Below are positions 38,038 through 45,816 of a stretch of 64,000 nt of DNA, piece after piece. The stretch's first letter is position 1. Every line of letters begins with the position of its first letter. A program made the position numbers and the translations under genes. This stretch comes from Polyangia bacterium (GTDB taxonomy: Bacteria > Myxococcota_A > Polyangia > Nannocystales > Nannocystaceae), in NCBI GenBank assembly GCA_030430565.1, contig JAUIKS010000035.1, positions 62,001 to 126,000 of the forward strand. Direction: 5' to 3'. The notes beneath the pieces were generated by a model that did not search any database, was not told the origin of the DNA, and worked only from the letters and a program-made list of their open reading frames with translations.

Positions 38038-38415
38038 GTCGAGGATAACGCCAGCGGGCTCCGCTGCGCCCGCCGCCCGGCGGCGCGAGGGCGTGCGAGC
38101 GGGCGAGGGACGCGATCACATGGCTTGTGAGTCATATTCGAGCGGCCGCGCCCAGGCCACGTCCGCCGGGGGCGCTCGAGGGTCGCGCTCCGCGGGCGGA
38201 ACCGTCCGGCGGTCGGCTGTCAACGCGCGAGCGATCAGGCGCGACGCGATCGCGCGTCGAGCTCGTGGCGGCGCGAGCGAACCCGCGTGTTGCGATCGCC
38301 GCCGCGACCAGCCCGGCGCGGGGGAGCTTCGTCGAGGCGCGCCTCGATGTGCTCCGCGCGAGGATTTTTTGTGACCCCCGGCGGGCGGGCGGTGTTTGGG
38401 GCTGTACCGACGCCC

Positions 38416-40497
38416 ATGTCGAACCCGACGAACCACGCCCCCGATCTCCCTCCGTCCAATTCCGCGCGCGCGCGGCGACCGGCGGAGTCCTCGAGCACCC
38501 AGCCGGTCGTGAATTATCACCAGGTTCGCCGGGTTCAGAACTCGTTCGCGCGGCTCGTGGGCGTGAACCGCTGGGACCGCGAGAAGATCGTCGGGGCGAT
38601 GCTCAAGAGCCACCGCCGGGACGCGGTGAGCTACTGGATCGAGCTGGCGCTCTCGATGGGGATCGCGACGATCGGCCTGGTCCTCAACAGCACCGGCGTG
38701 GTGATCGGCGCGATGTTGATCTCGCCGCTGATGGGCCCGATCGTCGGCCTCGGCATGGGGCTGGCGGTCGGCTCGCCGTTTTTGACCCTGCGCTCGCTGG
38801 TCCGCGTCGGCATGAGCATCATCGGCGTGATCCTGCTCGCCGCGCTGCTGACGATGCTGCTGCCCTTCCACGAGGTCACGCCGGAGATCGCGGCGCGCAC
38901 CTCCCCGACGGCGCTCGACCTGATCGTCGCGGCGTTCTGCGCCCTCGCGGCGGGCTACACGACCGCGCGCCTGCGCTCGGACACGGCGGCGGCGGCGGCG
39001 GGGACGGCGATCGGCATCGCGCTGGTCCCCCCGCTCTGCGTCTCCGGCTTCGGCCTGGGGATCGCGGAGCTCCCGATCTTCGGCGGCGCGCTGCTGCTGT
39101 TCACGGCGAACCTCTGCGCGATCGTGTTCTTCTCGGTCCTCCTGTTCGTCGCGCTTGGCTTCACGATGGTCGACGTCGAGAAGCACGAGGCCTCGGAGAT
39201 CCAGGGGACAGGCCCGGTCGCGCGGATCGCCTCGTGGACCCGCGCGTTCTTCGGCTCGCGCTCGGGCTCGGTGCTGCGCTTTCTGATGCCGGCGCTGCTG
39301 ATCGCGTCGGTCTACGTCCCGCTGCGCGCGGCGCTGCGCGAGGTCGCGTGGCAGGTGCAGGTCCGCCGGGACATCGCGGCGCTGCTCGACGAGCTGGCGC
39401 CGCAGGGGCAGTTCGTGCGCACCAACTTCTTGGTCGACCAGCACAAGGTCGTGATCCGCCTGGTGATGATGGGGGCGCCGGAGCGCGCGCACACCCTGGA
39501 GAACGAGCTGAAGACGCGCGGCGCGGCGCTGGCGGGGGTCGTCCCCTCGGTCGAGATCGTCGCCGTCCCGGACCATGAGTCGCTGCGCGCGGTCGCGGAT
39601 TCGGTCGCCGTGCCGTCGACCACGGCGGCGCCGACGGTCGAGCTGATCCCGGCGCCGGACCTCGCGGAGGTCTCCACGCGGGTGTATCGCTTGATCGACC
39701 GGCGCTGGCCCGAGGCCGCCGGCCAGCTCATCGAGTGGAAGATCGAGTTCACCGAGGACGGCACGCCGCATATCGAGCTGACGCACACCGGCGAGCCGCT
39801 CGGGCCGGTCGCCACGCCGCTGCTCGCCGAGGACCTCTCGGAGTCGCTCGAGAACGTCGTCGAGCTCGAGGACGAGACCGTCGCGCTCGGGACCTGGGAG
39901 GTCGAGAACGACGACGTAGCCGCCTGGCTGCCGCACCTCGCCCACAGCCTGCAGGCCGCGCGCGTGCACCACCCGCTGCGCGCCTGCGTGACCCTGGGCC
40001 CGACGACCCGCCGCGTGCTCGTCCCGGCCGCGCCCGCGCCGACGCCGAAGCGCCGTCGCGGCCGGAGGTCGGCGGCGCCGGTCGAGCCGCCGCCGCCGGT
40101 GTACGAGGACAAGCCCGATCCCGCCGGGCTCGCCGCCGACGCGATGCTGACCGCCCAGCGCAACCCCAACGTGGTGCTGCTCGCGGGCGAGCGCTGGGCG
40201 GTGACCCTGACCGCAGACGAGTGTCCGACGCCGGGCGAGCCCGACTCGGCCTCTGCAGACACCGAGGAGGAGGCGGAGGAGGAGGCGACGCCCGAGCCCG
40301 AGCTCGAGCCAGAGCCCACGCCCGCTCCGGAGCCCGCCGCCGAGCCCGCCGAGCCCATGGCGCCGAGCAAGCCGAGCGCGCCGAAGCAGCCGAGCGCGTC
40401 GAAGGAGCCCAGCGCCGAGCCCAAGGCCGCGCCGGCGCTCGGGGAGCGTGCGGCGGCCAAGCCGGACGCGGCGCGCGGCGACAAGGCCCACGGGTGA
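38416..40497 (+). CDS. DUF389-family membrane protein with long acidic/Pro-rich tail
   Basis: Start ATG at 38416 (43 upstream codons rejected). The 693-residue product has an N-terminal cytosolic stretch, then about six hydrophobic segments between residues 75 and 310 with the family signature VVIGAMLISPLMGPI and GTAIGIALVPPLCVSG. This is a DUF389 (TIGR00271/TIGR00341-type) membrane protein of unknown transport role. Residues about 310-550 form a soluble C-terminal domain with IRLVMMGAPERAHTLE and a repeat-like second part. The last 120 residues are Pro/Glu/Ala-rich. The 378-bp divergent gap (38038-38415) before it holds nothing I can support. Confidence 0.87.
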   Translation: MSNPTNHAPDLPPSNSARARRPAESSSTQPVVNYHQVRRVQNSFARLVGVNRWDREKIVGAMLKSHRRDAVSYWIELALSMGIATIGLVLNSTGVVIGAMLISPLMGPIVGLGMGLAVGSPFLTLRSLVRVGMSIIGVILLAALLTMLLPFHEVTPEIAARTSPTALDLIVAAFCALAAGYTTARLRSDTAAAAAGTAIGIALVPPLCVSGFGLGIAELPIFGGALLLFTANLCAIVFFSVLLFVALGFTMVDVEKHEASEIQGTGPVARIASWTRAFFGSRSGSVLRFLMPALLIASVYVPLRAALREVAWQVQVRRDIAALLDELAPQGQFVRTNFLVDQHKVVIRLVMMGAPERAHTLENELKTRGAALAGVVPSVEIVAVPDHESLRAVADSVAVPSTTAAPTVELIPAPDLAEVSTRVYRLIDRRWPEAAGQLIEWKIEFTEDGTPHIELTHTGEPLGPVATPLLAEDLSESLENVVELEDETVALGTWEVENDDVAAWLPHLAHSLQAARVHHPLRACVTLGPTTRRVLVPAAPAPTPKRRRGRRSAAPVEPPPPVYEDKPDPAGLAADAMLTAQRNPNVVLLAGERWAVTLTADECPTPGEPDSASADTEEEAEEEATPEPELEPEPTPAPEPAAEPAEPMAPSKPSAPKQPSASKEPSAEPKAAPALGERAAAKPDAARGDKAHG

Positions 40498-40506
40498 GGA
40501 AGTCCG

Positions 40507-40537
40507 TGCACCCTTTCCAGGTCGGGAGGAATCCAAC
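40507..40537 (+). promoter_or_regulatory. ECF-type promoter (site A) of the sigma factor gene
   Basis: TGCACC-N19-TCCAAC, 9 nt before the ATG of the ECF sigma gene at 40547. This position suggests autoregulation and a leaderless or near-leaderless message. Confidence 0.75.
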
Positions 40538-40546
40538 TGCTCGACC

Positions 40547-41227
40547 ATGATCGATCGCATCCTCGGCGCGCTGCGCAGCGAGCAGCGCCAACCGGCCGCG
40601 CGGGTCGACGACGCCGAGCTCGTCGCGCTCGCGCGGCGGCGCGATGAGGTGGGGCGCGCGGCGTTTGGAGCCCTGACGGCGCGCCATCAGGAGTGGCTCG
40701 TGCGCCTGCTGCACTACGACTCGCTCGGGGATCGTCGCGACGCCGAGGATGTCGCCCAGGAGGCGCTCGTGCGCGCGTACCTGGCGCTCGAGCGCTGCCC
40801 GCGTGGCGACGGCTTTCGCGCGTGGTTGCGGACCATCGCCACCCGGCTCGCGTTGAACCACCGGCGCGACGCGAGGACGCGTCGCCGGTATCACGTCGCG
40901 TTCGGGAGCGACCGAGATCTATCGTCGCGCGACGTGGCGCGAGCGCTCGGCGACCGCGAGCTCGTCGTGCACGTGCTCGCGCGGATGTCGTGTCCGTTTC
41001 GCGAGATCCTGGTGCTGCGACACGTCGAGGAGCTCTCGATCAAGGAGAGCGCCGCGCAGCTCGACATCAGCGTGTCCGCGGCCAAGATGCGGCACTCGCG
41101 GGCCCGCGCGGAGTTCAACCGGATCTACTGGCAGGCGCTTCGCGGTCGACCGTCACGCGCGAAGCGGTCACGCGGCGACGTGACCCAAGGTCGCGCGGAC
41201 CTGCCTGCGCGCGCGGTGCAGGCGTGA
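40547..41227 (+). CDS. ECF sigma factor (RNA polymerase sigma-70 family, autoregulated candidate)
   Basis: The 226-residue product has region 2 (RRDAEDVAQEALVRAYLALE, then GFRAWLRTIATRLALNHRR) and region 4 (FREILVLRHVEELSIKESA, DISVSAAKMRHSRARAEF), the minimal ECF layout. No anti-sigma factor gene is adjacent, and no transmembrane anti-sigma is visible within 3 kb. The start ATG lies 9 nt downstream of site A of the recurring promoter, so it probably controls its own gene. The last 20 residues are Arg-rich and overlap the 3' end of the convergent second ECF gene (60 bp). It is my candidate regulator of the 16-site regulon. Confidence 0.88.
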   Translation: MIDRILGALRSEQRQPAARVDDAELVALARRRDEVGRAAFGALTARHQEWLVRLLHYDSLGDRRDAEDVAQEALVRAYLALERCPRGDGFRAWLRTIATRLALNHRRDARTRRRYHVAFGSDRDLSSRDVARALGDRELVVHVLARMSCPFREILVLRHVEELSIKESAAQLDISVSAAKMRHSRARAEFNRIYWQALRGRPSRAKRSRGDVTQGRADLPARAVQA

Positions 41228-41827
41228 CTTCACGGCGCTCACGGTCAGCCCGGTCAGCTCGGCGACCTCGTTGGCCGAGCGCCCCTCGATGTCGCGGGCC
41301 ACGAGGACCTCGCGGTCGAGCGCGGCCAGGCCGTCGAGCGCGGTCTCGAAGCGCGCCGAGAGCCGCTGCCGCGCGAGCGCGGACTCGGGGCTCGCGTCCA
41401 CGTGCGCGCTCTCTTCCCACCGGGTCAGCGCGCCGATCGTGCGCGTGTAGGCGCGCTGCCGACGACGCTGGCGGTGGGCGAAGCTGCGGGCGATCGTGAA
41501 CACCCAGGTCATGAACGAGGAGTCCCCGCGGAAGCTCGTGATGCTCCGGACGATCCCCAGCATGGTCTCCTGCACCAGGTCCTGTACGACATCTGGCCCT
41601 TGGGCCATGCGCTCGCAGACCCGGAAGATCCGCCGCTCATGGCGCCGGAGCAGCTCGTCGAGCGCCTCGCGGCGGCCCTCGCGGCCGCGGGCGATCAGCT
41701 CCTCGTCGCTGCGCTCTCGCCACGCGCGCGCGGAGACGGCGCTCGGGACGACGCAGAGCGCGGGCACGCGCGCTGCGCTGGCGCTCGGCGGCGTGGTCAC
41801 GATCTCGACGAGGGGGAGTCCTGGCAT
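41168..41827 (-). CDS. Second ECF sigma factor
   Basis: Start ATG at 41827 is preceded by GGAGGT at 4 nt; the ATG at 41845 is a weaker choice. The 219-residue product has region 2 (GPDVVQDLVQETMLGIVRS, SFMTWVFTIARSFAHRQR) and region 4 (LAALDREVLVARDIEGRS, TVSAVKSRLHRARRQV). Region 2 has PDVVQDLVQ where most ECFs have an acidic DAEDL patch. No anti-sigma factor gene is adjacent and no copy of the recurring promoter lies upstream. The 301-bp divergent gap (41828-42128) contains site B and no other gene I can support. Confidence 0.88.
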   Translation of the reverse strand: MPGLPLVEIVTTPPSASAARVPALCVVPSAVSARAWRERSDEELIARGREGRREALDELLRRHERRIFRVCERMAQGPDVVQDLVQETMLGIVRSITSFRGDSSFMTWVFTIARSFAHRQRRRQRAYTRTIGALTRWEESAHVDASPESALARQRLSARFETALDGLAALDREVLVARDIEGRSANEVAELTGLTVSAVKSRLHRARRQVRATLGHVAA

Positions 41828-42035
41828 GGCGACCTCCGACCTCAATTACGAGCAAGCGCCGTACCTCCGCCTCGGTGGCGTGTAAGCCGTCGAGATCGCA
41901 GGTGTGGTCGGGATTCGTGGGGCCCGCCGAGCCGAGCTTCGGATGCGCAGGATCCGACGTGGTCGGAACCGCCGCGACCGCACCGTCGGAGGTCGCGCTT
42001 CCGATTGTAGCGATCGTGTGACGAGCGAGAAAGCT

Positions 42036-42066
42036 TGCACCCTCTGAGCCGCTGAACAACTCCCAC
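42036..42066 (+). promoter_or_regulatory. ECF-type promoter (site B) of a Ser/Thr kinase
   Basis: TGCACC-N19-TCCCAC, 62 nt before the kinase start at 42129. Confidence 0.65.
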
Positions 42067-42128
42067 TGATCGAGAGAACACGACGGTGTCGAGCGAACGA
42101 CGACGTTGACCTGCGCGGGAGCCTCGAG

Positions 42129-42959
42129 ATGCTTCAGTCCGGCCTACGAAGCGGCACACAGACCCACCGGGAGCGTCCAGAGCTGCCGTCGGCTCAGTTC
42201 TTCGGGAAGTACCTCATCGTTCGAAAGATCGCCGAGGGGGGCTTCGGCGAGGTCTACGAGGCGGCTGACATGTTCAGCGGCCAGCAGCTCGCGCTCAAGC
42301 TCCCGCTGATCAACGACGAGCGCGCGATGGACGACTTCCTGCGCGAGCTCGACATCGTGCGCGAGCTCGAGCACCCGAACGTCGTGCCGATCGTCGACGC
42401 GCAGTGGATCAACGGCCTGCCGATGATCGTCTACCCGCTCGGGATGTGCTCGATCGCGGACCGGCTCGACGGCGACGGCCTGTGGCCCTCCGAGGCGCTC
42501 GCGTTCGCCGAGCAATTCCTCGACGGCCTCGCGCACGTACACGAGCGCGGTTTTCTCCACTGTGACCTCAAGCCCGGCAACCTGATCGTGTTCCCCGGCG
42601 AGCTGCTCGGCCTCTCGGACTTCGGGCTCGCGCGCGACCTCCTCGAAGAGGGCGTCTGCACGACCTCGGGCACCCCGGAGTACATGGCGCCCGAGCACCA
42701 CGACGACGGCCTGGTGTCCACGCGCTCCGACGTCTACGAGGCCGCCGTCGTGATCCTCGAGATGCTCACCGGCTGCCGGCCCGACGACGGACTGCTGGAT
42801 CTCTCGCTGCGCGAGGCCTTGCCGAACTCGCAGTGGGCGGAGTCGGTCGACCCCGTGATCCAGCGCGCGCTCTCGACTCGGCCCGAGGACCGCTATCGCG
42901 ACGCCGCGGAGTTCGCGGAGAAGTTCCGCTACGCCGTGCGCAGCGGACGGCTCCACTAG
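42129..42959 (+). CDS. Soluble Ser/Thr protein kinase
   Basis: The 276-residue product is little more than a kinase domain: glycine loop IAEGGFGEVYEA, Lys in LALKLP, catalytic loop HCDLKPGNLIVF, SDFGLARD, and TPEYMAPEHHDDG with the APE motif, so it should be active. HCD replaces HRD, common in some families. It has no membrane segment or extracellular sensor, so it is cytosolic and may respond to phosphatase or sigma control. It is preceded by site B. It is paralogous to the kinase at 54257-55210 (same HCDxKPxN, DFG, TPEYMAPEH). The partner phosphatase is probably the PP2C at 44211. Confidence 0.93.
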   Translation: MLQSGLRSGTQTHRERPELPSAQFFGKYLIVRKIAEGGFGEVYEAADMFSGQQLALKLPLINDERAMDDFLRELDIVRELEHPNVVPIVDAQWINGLPMIVYPLGMCSIADRLDGDGLWPSEALAFAEQFLDGLAHVHERGFLHCDLKPGNLIVFPGELLGLSDFGLARDLLEEGVCTTSGTPEYMAPEHHDDGLVSTRSDVYEAAVVILEMLTGCRPDDGLLDLSLREALPNSQWAESVDPVIQRALSTRPEDRYRDAAEFAEKFRYAVRSGRLH

Positions 42960-43092
42960 CCCCCTACCTACATCCATCGCCGCGAACGTTCACGCGCTGC
43001 GCTGACCGCGACGGAGACCCGACGTCGCCAGCGCCGCGCGGCGTATGCGTACCGTGGCGACAGGCTGCTACGCTCACGGACACGAGCCGCGC

Positions 43093-44163
43093 ATGACGCC
43101 TCCTCCTCCCACGATTCACCCTCGCGCCAAGACCGACGCGCCGGGAGCGCTCGCGATCGGCGTCCTCATCAACGACTTCGAGACGTTATCCCCGAGTCAG
43201 ACGACCGCGGCGATGATCCGCGAGCTCTCGCGCCGGCGCGTCCGCACCTGGGTGTTCGGCGTCGGCGATCTCGAGCTCGACGAGCAGGGGCGCGTGATCG
43301 CGCGCGCGCGCCTGTCGAGGGCCGGCCCGCGCGCGGATCGAGCCGTCGTCATGCTGCGCGCGGCCGCGTCGGAGCGCATCGTCATCGACGAGCTCACCGG
43401 GGTGCTCGTGCGGACCAACCCGCCGCGTGACCGAAGGGACAGCGTGCACGCGGTCTCGCTGCAGCTGCTCCGCTTCGCCCGCAGCCGGGGCGTGCGCGTG
43501 CTCAACGATCCCGACGGCCTGGCGCTCGCCGCCTCCAAGCTCTACCTCGGCATGCTCCCGCTGGACACGCGCCCGCGGACGATCGCGAGCGCGGACCCGG
43601 ACACGCTGCGGCGCTTCGTTCGCGACGCGCGCGGGCCGACGGTGCTCAAGCCGGCGCTGGGGACCCAGGGGCGCGGCGTCTACCGCGTCGGCCCGCGGGA
43701 GCCGAACCTCAACCAAATCATCGAGGGCCTCGTCGAGCGCGGGCCCGTGATCGCGCAGGACTTCGTGCCGGCGGCGGATCGCGGCGACACCCGCGTGATC
43801 CTGGTCGGCGGCGACCTGCTGCGCGTCGACGGCGTGGCCGCGGCGGTTCAGCGCGTGCCCCAGGGCGGCGACTTCCGCAGCAACGTCCACGCCGGCGGCG
43901 TCGCCCGGCTCGGCGCGGTGACCCCGGGGATGCAGCGCGTGATCACGACGATCGGCCCGCTGCTGCGTCAGCACGGCCTCTACGTGGTCGGCCTCGACTT
44001 CATCGGCGACGTCGTCTGCGAGATCAACGTCTACAGCCCGGGCGCCTTCCCGGACCTCGAGAAGTTCACGGGCAAGCCGTTCACGCGCGCGCTGCTCGAC
44101 CGGCTGCTCGAGCAGCTGTCGACCGAGGCGGAGGGCGACGCGCTCGCGAGCGGCCAGGCCTAG
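43093..44163 (+). CDS. Glutathione synthetase-like ATP-grasp protein
   Basis: Start ATG at 43093 gives 356 residues. The family resemblance is to glutathione synthetase/RimK ATP-grasp: VLNDPDGLALAASKLYL, PTVLKPALGTQGRGVYRV (ATP-binding loop), and GLDFIGDVVCEINVYSPGAF near the end with the E-x-N metal site. It would ligate an amino acid or amine to a carboxylate using ATP. No copy of the recurring promoter lies directly upstream; the kinase gene precedes it by 133 bp, so read-through is possible. The substrate is unknown. Confidence 0.85.
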   Translation: MTPPPPTIHPRAKTDAPGALAIGVLINDFETLSPSQTTAAMIRELSRRRVRTWVFGVGDLELDEQGRVIARARLSRAGPRADRAVVMLRAAASERIVIDELTGVLVRTNPPRDRRDSVHAVSLQLLRFARSRGVRVLNDPDGLALAASKLYLGMLPLDTRPRTIASADPDTLRRFVRDARGPTVLKPALGTQGRGVYRVGPREPNLNQIIEGLVERGPVIAQDFVPAADRGDTRVILVGGDLLRVDGVAAAVQRVPQGGDFRSNVHAGGVARLGAVTPGMQRVITTIGPLLRQHGLYVVGLDFIGDVVCEINVYSPGAFPDLEKFTGKPFTRALLDRLLEQLSTEAEGDALASGQA

Positions 44164-44210
44164 CGCCCGCCGGGGCTCGCGCGTATCCGTGATCCAGGAC
44201 CGCGTCCCGC

Positions 44211-45011
44211 CTACGTGCGCGCGCGTGACCCGCTCGCGGCGTGACCGGGGCGCGGCGGCGCGTGGAAGACGAGCTCCTGCAGCGGCTCGCGGCGGATCAC
44301 CACCGCGGTCGCGTCGTCATCGCCGGTCGTGGCGAGCAGCCGGCTGGCGAGCGCGCTCGCGGACGCTCGCGGGCTCAGCTCGCTCGCCGCGGCGATCGTC
44401 GCCTCCGAGAGGTCCACGCCGTTGGTGACGAGCGCGACCACATCTCCTGGCTCGAGGTCGACGGCGAGGGTGTCGAACTGCGTCGTCTCGTTGAGCCCGA
44501 GCGCGCGGGTGAGCGCGCGCGCGTAGGGGTGCGTCGCCGCGGCCTCGGCGGAGATCCACCCGGCGCGCAGGAGCTCGTCGGCGAGCGTGTCGACGCGCGT
44601 CAGCGTCCGCGCCGCGCCGTCGCGGATGAGGAGCGCGCGCGTGTCCCCGACGCTCGCCACGACCGCGCGCTGTGGGCTGACGCAGGCCGCGGTCAAGCTC
44701 GTCGCCATGCCGCGCGTGGGCTCCTCTCGCCCCTCGGCGTACACGGCGGCGGCGGCGGCCTCCGCCGCGCGCAGCAGCCCCTCGTGCGCGAGGTCGGCGA
44801 TCAGCTTCGTCCGGTCGAGCCGCTCGATCCACGCCTTGAAGACCTGGCGAAGCGTCTGGATCGCCAGCGCCGCGGCGACCTCTCCCGCCGCGCCGGCGCT
44901 GACGCCGTCGGCGACCGCGTAGAGCCCGATCGACGCGTCGACGAGGAACACGTCCTCGTTCGGAGAGCGGGCGCGCCCGTTCACGGAGAGTGCGTGGGTG
45001 GTGATCAGCAT
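44211..45011 (-). CDS. PP2C-family Ser/Thr phosphatase
   Basis: The 266-residue product has the metal-binding motifs of PP2C: SPNEDVFLVD, LYAVADGVSAGAAGE, ASVGDTRALLI and GDDDATAVVI (a variant of DNxT). The four key acidic positions are retained, so it should be active. It is soluble. The start ATG (45011) lies 8 nt after the -10 box of promoter C', so the message is probably leaderless. It is the likely partner of the Ser/Thr kinases in the same regulon. Confidence 0.9.
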   Translation of the reverse strand: MLITTHALSVNGRARSPNEDVFLVDASIGLYAVADGVSAGAAGEVAAALAIQTLRQVFKAWIERLDRTKLIADLAHEGLLRAAEAAAAAVYAEGREEPTRGMATSLTAACVSPQRAVVASVGDTRALLIRDGAARTLTRVDTLADELLRAGWISAEAAATHPYARALTRALGLNETTQFDTLAVDLEPGDVVALVTNGVDLSEATIAAASELSPRASASALASRLLATTGDDDATAVVIRREPLQELVFHAPPRPGHAASGSRART

Positions 45012-45019
45012 GCTACTGG

Positions 45020-45050
45020 GTTGGAGCTCGCCGCGTCAGGGTAGGGTGCA
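45020..45050 (-). promoter_or_regulatory. ECF-type promoter (site C') of the PP2C gene
   Basis: TGCACC-N19-TCCAAC on the minus strand, 8 nt before the PP2C ATG. Its -35 box shares the palindrome GGGTGCACCC with site C, forming a bidirectional promoter. Confidence 0.75.
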
Positions 45051-45077
45051 CCCTTTCGCCGGCGTCGCGGCTCTACT
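45047..45077 (+). promoter_or_regulatory. ECF-type promoter (site C) of a short transcript
   Basis: TGCACC-N19-TCTACT on the plus strand; shares the -35 palindrome with site C'. Predicted start near 45084. Confidence 0.7.
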
Positions 45078-45090
45078 CTATTGGGAGGAG

Positions 45091-45189
45091 ATGTTTGGGA
45101 TGGGCGCCAGCTTTCCCATAAACAGGCCGGCGCGGACGTGGTTGGGTGACAATTTGATGGCGAGAGGCGGGTGCTCGCACCCGGACTGA
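45091..45189 (+). CDS. Possible 29-32 residue peptide
   Basis: Open frame MFGMGASFPINRPARTWL... with GGGAGGAG directly before the first ATG (short spacing) and 9 nt before the second ATG at 45100. The only plausible gene in this transcript; no family recognised. The ribosome binding site is better placed for 45100. Confidence 0.35.
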   Translation: MFGMGASFPINRPARTWLGDNLMARGGCSHPD

Positions 45190-45262
45190 GAGACCAACAG
45201 TCTCATGGGGCCGAACCCGGGGATACGTCGCGCGCGACGGGATCCAAGACCAACACGGCCCA

Positions 45263-45294
45263 GGCCGCTGACGCACGTCAGCGGCCGTTTTTTT
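45263..45294 (+). terminator. Rho-independent terminator
   Basis: Perfect 10-bp stem GGCCGCTGAC/GTCAGCGGCC, loop GCAC, then a 7-T tract. Confidence 0.85.
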
Positions 45295-45345
45295 GGTTCT
45301 TCGTTCTCTCTGTCTCTTCAGACAGTTGCATTTAAAAACACCCGC

Positions 45346-45397
45346 AAAAAACCCTCGCCGCCGGCGAGACCCGTGCGTGACGGGTCTCGCCGGCGGC
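45346..45397 (-). terminator. Strong hairpin terminator (minus strand)
   Basis: Perfect 18-bp stem (45357-45374 with 45380-45397), 5-nt loop, followed on the minus strand by GAGGG and six T. The same stem core recurs at 53338-53379. Confidence 0.65.
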
Positions 45398-45751
45398 AGC
45401 TCGCAAGCGAAGCAGGACTACTCAGGCGTGGCGTCAGCGACTACGTAGTCGCGCTCTCTCGTCTCATCCTTCGCATCGATGACGCGGCCGCTTCGTCCTG
45501 CTCGGCCTGTCGCCCGCTCGCGTTCGGGAGCGTGTCCCTCTCATCCGTCCCCCTCGTCCGCTTCGAGCGTCGAGCCCGGGCTCGTCGTTACCTACGAGCG
45601 CCGCGTCGTGCTCGGCGGGGTTGTCCTCGGGCGCGATCGTGACGCGCCCTCGCTGGGGTGAATCCTCGGACCTCCGGACTGGATCGGCGCGGCCGTGAAT
45701 CGACTCGCGCGCTCCCGCTCCGCCCGGCTCGCGGGCTCTCGGCCTCCTGCT
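45346..45751 (-). other. Putative ECF-driven transcript without intact ORF (ncRNA or pseudogene)
   Basis: Promoter D points leftward into about 400 nt that ends at the minus-strand hairpin. Minus-strand frames contain protein-like pieces, VTIAPEDNPAEHDAALVGND in one frame and VIDAKDETRERDYVVADATP followed by a stop in another. No start codon precedes the first and the frames do not join, so this may be a frameshifted remnant of an acidic protein gene or an untranslated RNA. The 45295-45816 stretch has no other gene I can support. Confidence 0.3.
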
Positions 45752-45757
45752 ACTGGT

Positions 45758-45787
45758 ATTGGAGACGCGTCGTTACAAAACGGTGCA
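45758..45787 (-). promoter_or_regulatory. ECF-type promoter (site D)
   Basis: TGCACC-N18-TCCAAT on the minus strand. No intact gene follows within 400 bp; see the putative transcript downstream. Confidence 0.55.
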
Positions 45788-45816
45788 CAGAAAATTCGCG
45801 TCGAACGCTTCTTCTC

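Larger units (their letters stand above)
45084..45294 (+). ncRNA. Putative short ECF-controlled transcript (small RNA or micropeptide mRNA)
   Basis: About 210 nt from the predicted start of promoter C to the T tract of a strong terminator. It contains one short open frame (ATG 45091 or 45100 to 45189) and a hairpin GAGAC-CAACA-GTCTC near 45190. Whether it acts as RNA or peptide cannot be told from sequence. Confidence 0.5.

Noticed and set aside
41842..42059. Minus-strand open frame upstream of the second ECF gene
   Set aside because: It is in a different frame from the sigma factor gene, has no ribosome site, and overlaps site B.
45205..45642. Plus-strand open frame across the 45.3 kb hairpins
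   Set aside because: It crosses a terminator and a hairpin and has Arg/Ser/Pro composition typical of GC-rich noise.
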